Shown here piece after piece: positions 33,407 through 46,080 of a DNA stretch of 64,000 nucleotides. The DNA lies in assembly GCA_930367205.1 (NCBI GenBank), contig OV884012.1, forward strand, positions 152,473,405 to 152,537,404, read 5' to 3'. A program made the position numbers and the translations under genes. The notes under the pieces were generated by a model. It was not told the DNA's origin and did no database searches. It saw only the letters and a list, made by a program, of their open reading frames with translations. Source of the DNA: Acanthosoma haemorrhoidale (taxonomy: Eukaryota > Arthropoda > Insecta > Hemiptera > Acanthosomatidae). Numbering within the stretch: the stretch's first letter is position 1; every line of letters begins with the position of its first letter.

Positions 33407-36400
33407 AGTTATATTATAACCATAGTTTCATTTAAATGGAAAACTGGCGATGCTATAGCTCTACCTACCGTCAGAGTAAGTAACCTCAGTTTAATCGTAT
33501 AACATGCCAATGTCTGCGGACTAACAAATGAACGTACAAAATATTACTATCATAAACTTTAGAATATTAGTAATTATATTGAGGACAGAAAAACATTTAG
33601 ATAATCATTTGGCAATACACCGGATGATTGAAGAAAGATGAATAAGATGTCCCTTGAAGGATCCATACAGCCACTGGCTGGTAGCTCTACCTGCAGAGCT
33701 CGCTGGGAACCCGCTCCCGGAAAACTAACTATATTTTTTATATTTCGTGTTTTTGTTGACCCTTTCACTATTTGATCTATATATGAGTGCGCCTATAATT
33801 TGTATTATCACTATATCAAAGATTTTATGTATTTGGTACATAAAATAAGAACTAAATTGTAATTGTGAAATATGTTCACCCAAAAGACTTTAATGTAAAT
33901 ATGTAAATACTTTTTTAAAAAATCGTAACAACACAGCTAATTCAACATATCTAAATTTTCACCAACGATATCAAATAACAATATTATTCTCTTTTCAGCG
34001 TTAAATGCCCGCTTAAACATTGAGGAAAAATCAGTAATAAAATAAATCTGAACCCATAAAAATAAAGGGTAGTAATAAACTTTTTGTTAAATAAAAATTA
34101 AATAGCTAAGTTGGTGAATTGTTCGGATTTCACCTTAGGCTGTTGAATTAAGAGTTGTTAAATTTTTATTGTGCTAGGTTTCGTGGCATGGTTGTACCCT
34201 GTAGTACCAGACTGTTTGATAAGGTTGATTCACTAAACCATGATTCATATCACCTACAGCCACCCTAATTTACTTTCACGATCTTCGATGTTTTAATGAT
34301 TTTAATTACATAGAATGGTTGAAAAAAAAAAAATTGTTTTCCTTTACTTCAACAAATTCATCCTGTCGTTTATAAGCTCATAGTTAACAATGATAAACTC
34401 AAAAAAATAATTAATTTTTTATCAGATTGAGTACGGTACCGACCTAATAAATAATATGTATTATATGGTAAGGCTTTATTATATGGTAGGGATTAATTTT
34501 ATCACTTGTGCAATTAACTAAGATTAATAAAAGTGTTATCTTGAAGTCCACGTTCCGGCAAGTGGCGCTATCAACGGACACCGAGAGAAAGCAACATATC
34601 GAGAATACAATATTTCTTTGTCATAAATTGTCTTCATCAGTAGCTTTAAATGTCACTGTATAGCTTCATCAGATCAATAAAATGACTCTCCATCATCAGT
34701 GATAGAATAATTTATTTTTGGATATTTTAATAGCCTTGAGCGATATAGCAATATTTGCCATCATCATCAATAAACTGCCTTCAATGAATTTACAAATATT
34801 TAGCTATTTACTTTAAGTTACTTAGTTATTCCACTAAGTTCAAGTTATTCCAGTCCATGGATTTATTCATCCAATAATAAGACTAACTATATAATAACCA
34901 ATAATAAGAACTATTGAGCTAATGTATGAACTGTAAAAATATATCGGTCAGTTCTCAACTATATCCACTAAGTGCAGATTTTTCGTTATCAATTCATAAA
35001 CAAATATGATTAAACTAAACATAAATTAATAGATTAAGGACGGAATTTAAAACAACTATCCATTAACAGGGTGTCATCATTGATTACTACCATAACTCAA
35101 GCTAATAAATATTCTCAATTTCCAACTGTCTCAGTATACACTTTCAAAAATTATTCTGATTGTTTTATTACAATTAGTTTAAGTAATAACAGAAACAATT
35201 GTGTTTAGTTGTAGAAAACCTATTTTTGTATTGCGTGGTTCAGTTGGTGAATGAGTAGGTGGATTATCCTTAAGACAATTACATCCATCCCCTTTCAGAT
35301 GATTTAATTATCGTACTATAATTTTCCCCTAGTGAAATTAACCAAAAGGCTTTTTCGGTTGAGGAGCAGAAACTTGTAATAGACCTTCATGTAAGATATT
35401 GGAGTTTGTTCCTAGTTTTGTTCGAAAGGAGAGGCCCTAAAAAATAATGACGTTTTGTAACGATTGTACGCAACGTCCACACTTAAACCTGTAGGTATGA
35501 GGACCGATGAGTCACCAGCTCAGGGTCAAAAAATAAGTTCCTTCTTCTCTTAAACTTTTGCACTTTATTTTGTGATGAGTTTTTTTATCTTATTTTCAAT
35601 GGCACAGATCAGCAGCTTTCCTTGAAAATGGGGTAATTTTCTATATGCTCTTCAATGTTGGTCTACAAAATATGAGAGACAAAACGGCAATCAATCTCCC
35701 ATTTTAGTAAGATATTGCCCCCCCCCTTTCAGTGTTCTGTATAAGCAAATTGATAAATTAACTTTATTTAACATTACTTTTAGATGTGGTATTGATCATC
35801 AAAGACTCGTTGGCTTCAACTATTGATCAATCATTGATGCAATGAGACCAGAAAATGTCCATCCCAAGGTAGCTCAATATATTTGATGTCCGTAACTGTT
35901 AATTGAGGCATATAACGCAAAACTCCAGTAAATCTATTTTTTTTTTTTTTTTTTTTAGGTAATCTTCTCTTCGAGTTGCCATCTATCCAGAATTTTTCGA
36001 GATATTTCAATTAGTTTGAAACGATCGTTATGTTATGACCCACTAAGCCCAACACGAAAGATTTCTGATAACCCTAAAATTCAGACCTCATGACAACAAG
36101 ACCTCTAATACTTGTTTATACACTCATTTTTCAATTCCATAGTTGCCCAGAAAAATCGTTCCTCTTAGATTCATTTCTTCTTAGAAATTCACATTTTTCT
36201 GATTTTTTTTTTTGGTCTCCTGTAAAATTTCAATCATTAAACGGGGTTTGGTATAACAGGCCCCATTTTTTCAAGTGGACGATTAGGCAAGTGTGTGAAG
36301 CGTGGAAGAAATGCTTGTACATTTATATTAATTCAATTTAATTTCTCACAATTTTGGGTCCAAATTTGAATGCTGCTTGTGTCCCTGTTGACGCCAGTTG

Positions 36401-37573
36401 TCTGTTGTGAGTATAGCAATGGTTAGCAAATGTAACTAACTCAAGCTGCGTGGGACGTTCTATGTTCCAGTCTTCAATAATAACTAGTGTTAAGAGGACA
36501 ACGAGCCCTTCAATTTATGCAGGAGTTGTTATCAATACCAGAATATTAACAATTACTTATTACTAAGACATGTTACTACAGGCTATGCGTATCGTGAAAC
36601 TGGATTGTCCTTTACGTTGATAAGAAATGACGAGAGTGTATTTAGCTGTCCTTGACGTTCAGATTACTGCGGCCGTGGCAAACATTGGCAAATGACGAAG
36701 AATTAAACCTAAACAGGTCTCTTGACGTATACCAAATGTATTCAACGGTTAGGATGGCTTCATTTACGTATGTATACTTTTTAAAATGGTCTGATCTCTT
36801 AAAACTACCAGCTGATAAAATGCATAATGACATAATTTACTGCCTAATGAAGGTATTGAAATTTTGGATTCATTTTTTTTACGTTGAGCACAGAAGCAAA
36901 AAAATATAATTCATTACCACGCAAACCTTTTTTTTTTTTCCTATTGTTCAATATAGATTTAGATATGAAGTGCTGAGAAATAAAGCTAACAAACAATCAA
37001 TCGTATTAAAATTATTTTATAAAGTTATTGTTATTTTCACTAGGATATCACATGAAACTTCCTGTTGTTCCTGAGCTGAACAAAAACTATTTTTTGTATG
37101 GCCAAAAGAAAATTTTCAGTGCCCGAAGGGGGTTATTTCATAAAAATTGGCATTCAAGAAACTCGTGTGGACTCTCTATCTGTATCTATTGACATTGTTT
37201 TTTTCTAACTGCAATTTATTTCGTCTATGTACAGTTAAAAAACACATAAATTCAAATTATTTTAAAAATCTATAAGGATGCTGTTCTTTAGATGGAAAGG
37301 AAAAAAGTATGCTTAATTGCCAAGGAATTCAATAAATATAGGCAATAATTATTTTTGTAAGGTGGACAGTATTTTTCATTTTTCGGCATCGTCAAAACAT
37401 GCCAAAACATAAAGCTAGCTAGTAATACCCAAAAAATATATAATTATGCTCACAGAAATACAAACATATTTATGAATTTATTCAAACAATTTATACTGGA
37501 CTCTTACTTCATTAATGGTCTGAAGTGAATCATATTCCATGATCCATGAGTCGTTAGAAGTAAGCACTTTACT

Positions 37574-38265
37574 TCCATTCCTCTTCCTGTATCCGAGTTA
37601 GTACGGTATTTAGGCTTCCATCTCGACAAAAGACTGACACGGAACCCACACAAGGCTAAAAAGACAAGGACTAAACAGACGCTTTAGACAACTATATATA
37701 CTACTTCGAAGGGCAATCCATCTCTCAATAGAAAACAAATTACTAATTTACAAAGTTATACTTAAGCCAATCTGGACATATGGAATAGAGCTATGGGGGA
37801 CAGCAAAAAAATCGAACGTGAAGCGTATCCAATCCTTTCAATCAAAAGTCCTGAGAACAATAGTAAATGCCCCCTATTACGTCATCAACAAAACGCTTCA
37901 TAATGATCTTAATATACTCTACATTCTTTAACTCATTCCTTTCAAGTTCATGAAATTTCATAGTAACATATCCAACCACCCTAATCCCGTAGCACAGTCA
38001 TTACACTGCATCCCTATAATCCTCCTCGGAGACTAAAATGGCAGTGGTGTCGTGACCTGCTATTGATGTGAAACAGTGGGAGTCTTCCTCTTTCGCACGC
38101 GAGAGAGGTGACAACCATGTGGATTAGGGAGGTCTCTGGGCTGTTTGTAAATACTGTATGAATGAGCGAGTGAATGAAAATTGTAAATATGGTATGAATG
38201 AGAACATTTATCACAATTACATATTGCGCAATAAGGCAGATTGTAATTTTATCATAATACAGCTG
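37574..38265 (+). mobile_element. family A LINE 3' end with RT C-terminal region
   Basis: This sense copy starts in RT at CCATTCCTCTTCCTGTATCC. It includes the degenerate coding region ending in the PYNPPR-type C-terminus and the 3' UTR to TCATAATAC. It aligns with 55515-56337. Frames are broken, and part of the UTR between GGGAGTC and TTCCTCTTTCGC is deleted. Confidence 0.85.
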
Positions 38266-39010
38266 TTTTATCAGTTTGTTAAGCCAGAAATGGCTTAAAT
38301 ATGAACACTGCGACAAACCCATCGAAATGTTTTTTGATGGTTATTACATCGATTCGGTGTTGAAACCTCGGGTGTACTAGCCAAAAAATATGTCATTACG
38401 GCTCCTTATTTAGAAAATGTAAAAAGTAATAGAACTGTTCCATTAGGACCGGTTTCTGGGCAGAGTGGGGAAGGTTTTCTAATATTAGAACTTGCGAATA
38501 TACCTCGACGGTCATGCTTGGTCATTTAATTCCTTCCCTCCATATCCCGAATTGACTTTATTCTGATCTGCGACTAGCCGTATACAGTAAACTTCTCTGT
38601 ATAAATATTATTTTATTTTTATTACAAAATTTATGTTACAAAAGTCCGGTAGTAGCCAATCCTCATCCGGCATTCCTCTAGCTACTATTTGCTCTAGACT
38701 CATTCATCTCTTTGCTGGTCGTCCTTATTCGTCTTGGGGTACGACAAGTCTTCAACAAGTATTTTTTGTTGGTGATTCTCAGACATATTGTTGACTTATT
38801 TATAGCCACCACGGTTTTGTTTATATCTTGTATCACATTTCACTTTTTGTAATTTTCTACATGTTGCCATAACACATGTTCGTTGCCAAATATTCATTTC
38901 CGTTGCGAGTGTTGGATGGCGTTGTCGCCCATTTCAAACCTGTCTAGAAAATGAATCATGAGATAAAATAATAAATATAATTAAATAAAAAAAGTAAAGT
39001 TTATATTAAC

Positions 39011-39154
39011 CATAACCGTGACGACAAGAAAGCCAATGGAGAATAAGAAATCTTGCAGTGAGGTAGTTAATACATCCACTTCTGCTCCAACGAAGCCGAA
39101 GAGTAGAGGTTCCATCAAGTTCCAAAGAACATTGCAGACGTCTAGCACCGGGTT
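39011..39154 (-). CDS. NHA/SLC9B antiporter, internal exon
   Basis: This 48-codon exon follows acceptor TGTTACAG|AAC. The reading begins NPVLDVCNVLWNLMEPLLFG and continues FVGAEVDVL, matching the family signature W-x-I-F-QPLLFGL-I-GAEV that builds the core transport helices. It then enters a hydrophobic helix (FLFSIGFLVVTVM) that joins the next exon's IRLTCFLV. Both ends are phase 0. This is the strongest single piece of evidence for the family assignment. Confidence 0.9.
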
Positions 39155-39845
39155 CTGTAACAGACCAATTAAGTCAAAACTAGTGTAAATTACAATTATA
39201 ACAATATAAAGTACTATCTGTGTGTTATACAATTGTAATCGGGCGCATGAAAGTCGGTAATGCAAAAAGATATTCCAAAAAATAAAGATTTGAGAGCCAA
39301 CAAGAAATATCTCTGCTTCCATGACAAACGGATTTAATAGTGTCTATTACTTGTACCAGAACCTGTTCCGTCAGGTTCAGTTGGCTTATAAGCACCTAAT
39401 AGCTCAAAAACTGAGAGAATCCATCAGCCAGCATACAGTTTCATTTATTTATTTATTTATTCTCTCATTTTCAGGCATTCTACACTTGCTTGAAGAGCAG
39501 GCTCAAACCTAAATAAAAATATCAATCTATTTTGTAGTACAAGCAAATAAACCTTCAGAATAGCTGGCTTTGAGTGGAAACCAAACAACCTTCATTCGGG
39601 AAAATTAACAAATAATATGTTAATGCAGTCAAGGATAGCGACCACTTATTCAATTCTATTGTTTTATAAAAGAATAAGAAATCGTAAAAAATAGTATAAA
39701 TACATTTACGTAATGATGATTATTCCATGATTACTGAAGGATTTTAAATTTTAAACATTAGAATTACCTAAAGGAATTTTGTCCACTCATAAGAATCTAA
39801 TTATCGAGTAACAGCGCAGAACATTGGTAAATGAAAACCAGTACT

Positions 39846-39884
<39 letters not shown>

Positions 39885-40273
39885 AAATAGAACATAACAT
39901 CTGATAGAAAACTGATTTGACGAAATTTCTGTTTAAAGTCAATCTTTCACCTTATTTGCTCTTGGAGTAGTTATATCACCCTGGAGAAGCCGCCAATAAC
40001 AAACTACTGAAATGTCGTGAGTAATCACTTGGCAATTTCATGGCAATTAGCTAAGATAAAAATAGTTTATACGCACGAAAATACAGCTGCAGCATGAATT
40101 CTATTCACTGATTTATTACACCTCATACTAACTCAACACAAACCAATGAAGCACACTCATTTTATCAATAATTTTTTACTTAGTTGTTATATTAAATAGT
40201 TGTGCTGATATCATCCTGGAGAAGCCAGCAACAACGAATGGCTGAAATCAGTTCCGAGATTTGTCTTTTAATG

Positions 40274-40716
40274 AAATATGGCTTTGGGGGACTGCAAAAA
40301 TGTAGAACATCAAGCGTATCCAATCTTCTACACCACTCATCTCTATAATCCTCCTCGGAGACTAAAACGGCAGTGGCCTCCAGACCTGCTATAAATACGT
40401 GACAGTGGGAGTCCTGGCAATGGCCAGTTTCACCAATCATGTCCTGAGCGTCTGTGGCTCTCGCGTTCTCGTCAGCCTCCGCTGGCGCTTATCCAGTGAC
40501 GAGGCTGACGAAGGAGCGTGAGGGAGTTCCCAAGACTCTGCTTCCTCTTTCGCGCGAGGGAAATGACAACCATGTGGACTTGAGGGGTCTCTGGGCTGTT
40601 TGTAAATACAGTATGAATGAACGAGTGAATGAAAATTGTAAATATGGTATAAATGAGATCATACATCACAATTATTTATTCCCCAGTGAGGCAGATTGTA
40701 ATTTTATTGCAATGAA
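40274..40716 (+). mobile_element. family A LINE 3' end, internally deleted
   Basis: This sense copy begins in RT at ATGGCTTTGGGGGACTGC and jumps from ATCCAATC to TTCTACACCACTCATC, losing about 200 nt. It then continues to the 3' end GCAATGAAGTTG. Confidence 0.82.
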
Positions 40717-41150
40717 GTTGTTCCTGTAATAATTAAAAGGTGATGAAATATTAGCTACTGAGTATATTAAACTTCGTTGGCGTGGCTTTTCTGACTGATT
40801 CAACACTCTCATGGGTAACTTAGTGCCTGTCATCCCACAGACGGCATTAACTCAGGGTTGCTTCAGTTGAACATCAGATGGATGAACAACATTGTAATAG
40901 GTTTCACAGAATCTTTTAATACCTTAAAGGAATTTTATCGTTAACAGTCCATCAGATAAATGATGTTTTATTTTTATCTTTATACTTTAACTTAATTATA
41001 ATATTTTTGTCTATTGAATATATAAAATATAATATAACAGTTTTGCAGTTATTAGTAATAAAATATTCAGAAAATAAGCATAGAAGCAATGGAAAAACTC
41101 AAATAGAGAAAGAACTCTCTAAACTTAATGTAAACACGTTAAATGTGTGT

Positions 41151-41400
41151 AATCAAATATTTATTGCAGTTTACTCTTGTAAATGAAGCCAGGAAATGAG
41201 TTGAAACCCATATACTGAAATCTTGTGATGCTGACCATTGCTTTAACTGATTTTCTAAATTTTGGTTAGCATCTAAAAATAACGTCTGTTCAGAGATACT
41301 GTACAATAACGATGAGCTATTAGTATGTTTAACAGTACTAATAGCACTCTCTTGGGTTTTATGATGAAATTTACTGAGAATATTTATTCCTGCTTTACTT
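41151..41400 (-). other. coding-like minus frame, unidentified
   Basis: About 83 codons are open without a start codon, with balanced composition (for example SKFHHKTQESAIS and NQNLENQLKQWSAS). The frame extends upstream past one stop toward 41490. I do not recognise it, and it does not resemble the antiporter. It may be a decayed insertion or chance in AT-rich DNA. Confidence 0.2.
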
Positions 41401-42535
41401 ATATCTAGTCATAGTCTTTTGATAAGATTACACAATGTAAATGCATTAGCAAGTATTGGTTTATGTAGTTTATGACGCTGTAATCAACGTTTTGACTTTT
41501 ATATAGCGCAAAAAGTTCCTTATTCTCACCTCTCCAATCTCAATACTTCGGCAATCTCTCAAGATAATTAACTTACGACTCTCCATGCCATACATATTAT
41601 AAGAATACCGGTATCGCAAATAAGTGGCTCAGATTGTATGCCGTAGCAAGAGTTCTTTCCTCTAAACGGTTATCTCTGAAGCTTAACCATTGATTAACTG
41701 TGTCGATTTGACAGGCCTTAGCTTATTGCTAGGAGTAATTCAGGATAAAAACAGATTTGTTGGATAATATTGTACATCATATGCGTCAGAGGAAAATGCT
41801 TATTATACACTACTATGGTGTTATAGTGCGTTAAGTTTTTAAAAGCACCCCTAAGTATACTTTGCTTGGACTGCTACCATGTTTTGGACATTTTTGTTTA
41901 CTTCAGTTTTTTTTTCAAGGTTTTCGAGGTTCGAATGAGCTGAAATAGCCTTCTGGGTGATTAGGTATTTACAGTGTAAATTATAGACTTCACAGAAGAG
42001 GTCATACTAACGCTAAGTACCCCACTAATGTCCAGAAACTGTACGATTTCGTAATGGAGTGCTTAATGTTAATTTTCTTAATGTTTCCATATTATCAAAC
42101 ATTACCGTAGTACAATACCTCGACCCGTGAGACTATCCCGACGTAACAATTGCGTAATTTTCAACATTTCCATCAATCCTGCAATGGAACTGGTTGAGTA
42201 ACCGATTTCTAAACAAACCATACGTATAATGAAATAATTAATGATTAATTGATAACATAAAACCACAGTCGGAACTTACTATCACTTAAGGACAACTGTA
42301 ACTTGACACTACAGAGAACCCGAATAAACTTTTTATATTTTAGCTGTGATTTATATAAACTCATATAACAAACGTGGGCATTCCATGTAGAATAAAACGT
42401 TATGATATTTTCCACCTTGTAGCCTGCCAGGGGTTTCTCGTATCTCATAATCAACTAAATATTCACTAACTCCGTAAATTATGTGCACATGTGAGAAGAG
42501 AACAGTTAATTCTTTTCTATTTTTTTATTTATTTA

Positions 42536-42680
42536 TTTTTTTTCCAAAACCCCTTGAATTTAAAACAATATGACAATAATGAACAAAATAAATGAACAAG
42601 AATTGACATTTCTCTCCTCATCCTGCTATGCGCAGATGCATTTGAAGGAGGTTGGGTTACATAAATTAGATAATTCTTTT
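42536..42680 (-). mobile_element. family B-related subfamily LINE 3' end
   Basis: This antisense copy, after a T-rich run, contains GCGCAGATGCATTTGAAGGAGG, the reverse of the subfamily motif at 32975. The ORF at 42570-42755 is read-through. Confidence 0.7.
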
Positions 42681-43095
42681 CTAAATAAGATTTCCTTGTC
42701 TTATTCTTTTCTGGCTTTTACATTTTTTAGGGAGAAGCTTTCTCCTTATAGTTAGTTCTACTTCTTTGTCAGAAGCCTTCTTCATGAGATTTTGAAGAGG
42801 AGTAATTATTCCTGAAATTCGCATAATTGTTCGGTTCATAATTAAACTAAACGATTAGCAAGTGTATCTTCGCCGTACTTAACTCTGAATTGGAGAAGTA
42901 TTTTGAGATTCCCGCGTGGTCCCAGGTTGGTAAGTGTATTTTTTAGTACAACAGCTGAAAAGTAATGAATGGTTTTCAACTGTACTTTGGAAATGTAATG
43001 TAACAAACATTTAAATTGTTCAGGAAATAATACATTATTTTAGAGTATTATATTTCTAGAGTTATTATAAAATACAATAGTTTGATTTGTCTTAC

Positions 43096-43260
43096 GTTAG
43101 ATTCTGACCAGCCTTGGGACCTCCAGTAGTAGGAGGCGACAGTACCAGTAGCCAAGGCACCTAGAGGTCCTCCAGCTGACAGGTCGTACTCCTTGGCCCC
43201 CAAGTAGACACAGAATGATCCCAGAACCAGCAGCGAGCATCGCAACGGGACAACGTAAGT
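43096..43260 (-). CDS. NHA/SLC9B antiporter, internal exon
   Basis: This 55-codon exon lies between acceptor TTTTCTTAG|ACT and donor AAC|GTAAGA, both phase 0. It reads TYVVPLRCSLLVLGSFCVYL, a membrane helix, then a second glycine/alanine-rich helix (GGPLGALATGTVASYYW). This corresponds to the family region after the FP-x-R loop, where a helix pair precedes the QPLLFG segment. The next exon begins NPVLDV. Confidence 0.87.
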
Positions 43261-44454
43261 CTAAGAAAACAGGGAAGTCTTACAGTTTAGGGTGATTATC
43301 GACAGGATTTGTTTGTATGTACATAAATCTACGTCTGCTGGCGAAAGCCGAGTGAACGTAAAAACAAATAGTAATAGCACATGTTAGTAAGTTTTGTTGA
43401 CTGTTTTTGTCCCAGGAAGAAGTGGTTATTATTTATTTTTAGTGCATTTTGCTCTTAGTAGTGCAAAAAGTATTTTTTATGAAATACATAATTTTCAAAA
43501 ATTTTACAGTATTGCACAGAACGTTGCCATGAAAATTTTTGTTTTTAGACTGACCCATAGGTTAAGATTTTTATTAAAATTAGTTGAACTAAACCTAATT
43601 AAGTAATGTTTGGTGAGAAAGGACCTATTTCTGAGACAAGGGAATACGGTGGCCCAAGTGCGTGTTATTAATTGACTACTCAAGGAAAGAGAACACAAAA
43701 TTAACTAAAAACAAAGTGGGTCCAAAGAGTGAAACCTCGCTAAACCGACTTCTGCTAGTTTTACTCTCCGGATTATCTGACCATCTCGTGTCCCTTATTA
43801 AGAGTACTCAATATTATTAGAGCCCCGTGCCATTAAATTTAATATCGCCATGTAATTCTACAATTGTTTATTTACATTGCTTGGGAACAATTATCCATCA
43901 ATAAATTTAAACAACGTGTTAAGAAAATTTAAGAAACGTTGCTTTTGGAGCAAGTTTATTATTTCGAAGAAACCGGTAAAAAATTCAGGATATAAACCTG
44001 CCATTCAGCTACCAATTGAAGAAAACCTGCAGACCACGCCATACCTAAACTCACAGGATCATCAAGAAGGCTAAGTGAATGATCAGTGGAAGAAAGCTAT
44101 GAATAATCACTGAAATTTAAAATGGCAGACATTATCATTAGCAAGCCCAACTGCTGGAAAAAAATTAATGAATTAATCGCAAACTTGACTCCAAGTTCTC
44201 CTGTTTTGCTACAATCGATGGTAACTTCTCTTCCCGCTGACACAATATTTTTTTGAATGGAAAACACACCATTGAAATACCCAGGACAATCTAAGAGTTC
44301 TTGAAATACTACTTGATAATTTTGTCACCATTGACGAAGGGGGAAAATTGTAACTATTTATAACCAACCGGTCACTATGTTACCGAATTACGTTCAAGGT
44401 TAAAGTGGAGGGCTCTTCCCCAGGCCTAAATGAAATACATTATGAAATGAGATG

Positions 44455-44545
44455 ATATTGGAAGATCTTAAGGCTGATCTGACGCAGCTTGGAATGTGAG
44501 GTTCGTTGGAGAGCGCGGCAAAAGAATGTTAGCAATGCTGTCCAA
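44455..44545 (+). repeat. ~92-bp repeat, second copy at 17042
   Basis: It matches 17042-17140 and directly abuts a family A RT fragment on its right side. Confidence 0.7.
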
Positions 44546-44546
44546 T

Positions 44547-45058
44547 CCAAAGGATTAGATGCTTTTGATGTTCGACTTTTTTGCTGTCCCCCATAGCTCT
44601 ATTCCGTATGTTCAGATTGGCTTAAGTATAACTTTGTAAATGAGAAGTTAATTTTCTATTGAGATATGGGATGTCCTTCGATGTAGTCTGTACAGTTGTC
44701 CAAAGCGTCTGTTTAGTTCTTGTCTTTTTAGCCTCGTTTGTGGGTTCCATGTCAGTCTTTTGTCGAGATGGAATCCTAAATACCTTACTTTCTCAGACAC
44801 AGGGAGAGGAATCGAATTTAAAAAGACTAGCGGACAGGATTTGCGGCAAAGAGTTATGTGGGAACATTTTGCTTCATGACTTTGATTCACCATTGGTTGC
44901 ACCAACACTCGATCTCATCAAGGTGTCTTGGAAGGTTTTGGAATGCTATATTAGGGTCTGGATGGGATGACAAGACTACAGTGTCATCTGCAAATGTGGC
45001 CAAGAAGGTATTGGTGGTAGAGGGGACATCAGCGGAGTATAGGTTATAGAGGATGGAG
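44547..45058 (-). mobile_element. family A LINE, RT ORF fragment without 3' UTR
   Basis: The minus-strand reading is the C-terminal half of RT with stops and shifts. The region after the catalytic FADDT box is present, followed by the LGFHLDKRLTWNPQ block. The 3' UTR is absent, so this copy was cut after insertion. The plus-strand ORFs are shadows. Confidence 0.8.
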
Positions 45059-46080
45059 AATATTATATAATTTATAATGATGATTTATCATCGACATCTA
45101 ACAATCAAAAGACATCCATTACATAAAATACAACATGCTTGAAGCAATAAATAGAATATACAACTGGTGACAATTATGTAGAATAATATTCAATAGTGTA
45201 AATACTAAATTGACGTGTTACAAAATGTAAATTTAATAAATGTAAACACGTCAATTTCACAGGAACTACAGTACTACTTTATGCCAAAGCCTGTCAGTTT
45301 TTTGGACTTAAAAGCAAAAAAAAAAAGAAGCCCATTCATGCCCCTTAGTATTGTAAATAAAGCTCCTTATTTAAAATATTATTTTGGAAGTGGCCAAAAA
45401 TTGACCCATAAAATGAAGACTGGCTAAAATATATGAACTACACATTAAATGTTATAATATATTTGAATTTCAACACTAAGAGGCATTGTAAATGCATTTT
45501 TACAATCTTGGAGATATATTGTTTCTTCATAATTACAAGGTTCAATTTATTTTCAATAGCAGGACAAATAAATAACTCAGTCTCTCTATACTTACAACTA
45601 ACACCAGGTAGCGCTTTATTACTTTAATATAAATTGCCACATATTTTGAACTGGCCCTAAAACTTTCAATGTATGTATACATAGAAGTACTGCAATTGTA
45701 AGTATATTCGAGTTAGTTATGTTAAAAATACCAATAAGGTTTAAAAAAAATCAATATATGTTTTATTAAATTTTACCGTTTGTTTGGTATAATTATCTTT
45801 ACTTTGCAGGTTTCTAGTAGGTTACTATAAACGGGAACAAGATTCGTAAATGAATAATTTTTTTTTTTATAGTTAATTATCTACAACGAGGTGATAGCAG
45901 TGTAACATACATCCGAGCGTTCAGAAATAGCGATGATCAGGAAACATGGTTCCTTTTTGGGTAAGAGGTCTAATAATTCTGACCCAAACCACTCTTTATC
46001 TTGAAAATAAATATGTATATAGATTGTTAGGTATAAGGCAATATCGAATGCTACTAATTATTGTATTCATTAATTTAGGT

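Larger units (their letters stand above)
28974..39010 (-). other. antiporter intron, 10.0 kb
   Basis: The acceptor is TTTTAG; the donor is ATG|GTTAAT, a weak but legal GT. An alternative GT one codon pair upstream (ACG|GTTATG) is also in phase. It contains two long-family LTRs, several family B 3' ends and one family A copy. The stretches 29909-30914, 31726-32636 and 33418-37573 show only AT-rich sequence. A T20 run occurs near 35938-35957. Confidence 0.75.
39155..43095 (-). other. antiporter intron, 3.94 kb
   Basis: The donor is AAC|GTAAGA and the acceptor TTACAG|AAC. Apart from a family A copy (40274-40716), a family B-related 3' end (42536-42680) and a T run of about 30 (39850-39878), it is AT-rich. 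A coding-like minus-strand frame lies at about 41151-41400. Confidence 0.8.

Noticed and set aside
35225..35275. tRNA A-box-like GGTTCAGTTGGTGAATG
   Set aside because: No box B at a suitable distance and no cloverleaf.
35480..35530. Hammerhead-ribozyme-like CGATGAG motif
   Set aside because: The required CUGAUGA and GAAA core with three helices could not be assembled.
39849..39879. T run of about 30
   Set aside because: No TSD or LINE 3' UTR beside it, so it is treated as a simple repeat rather than an A-tail.
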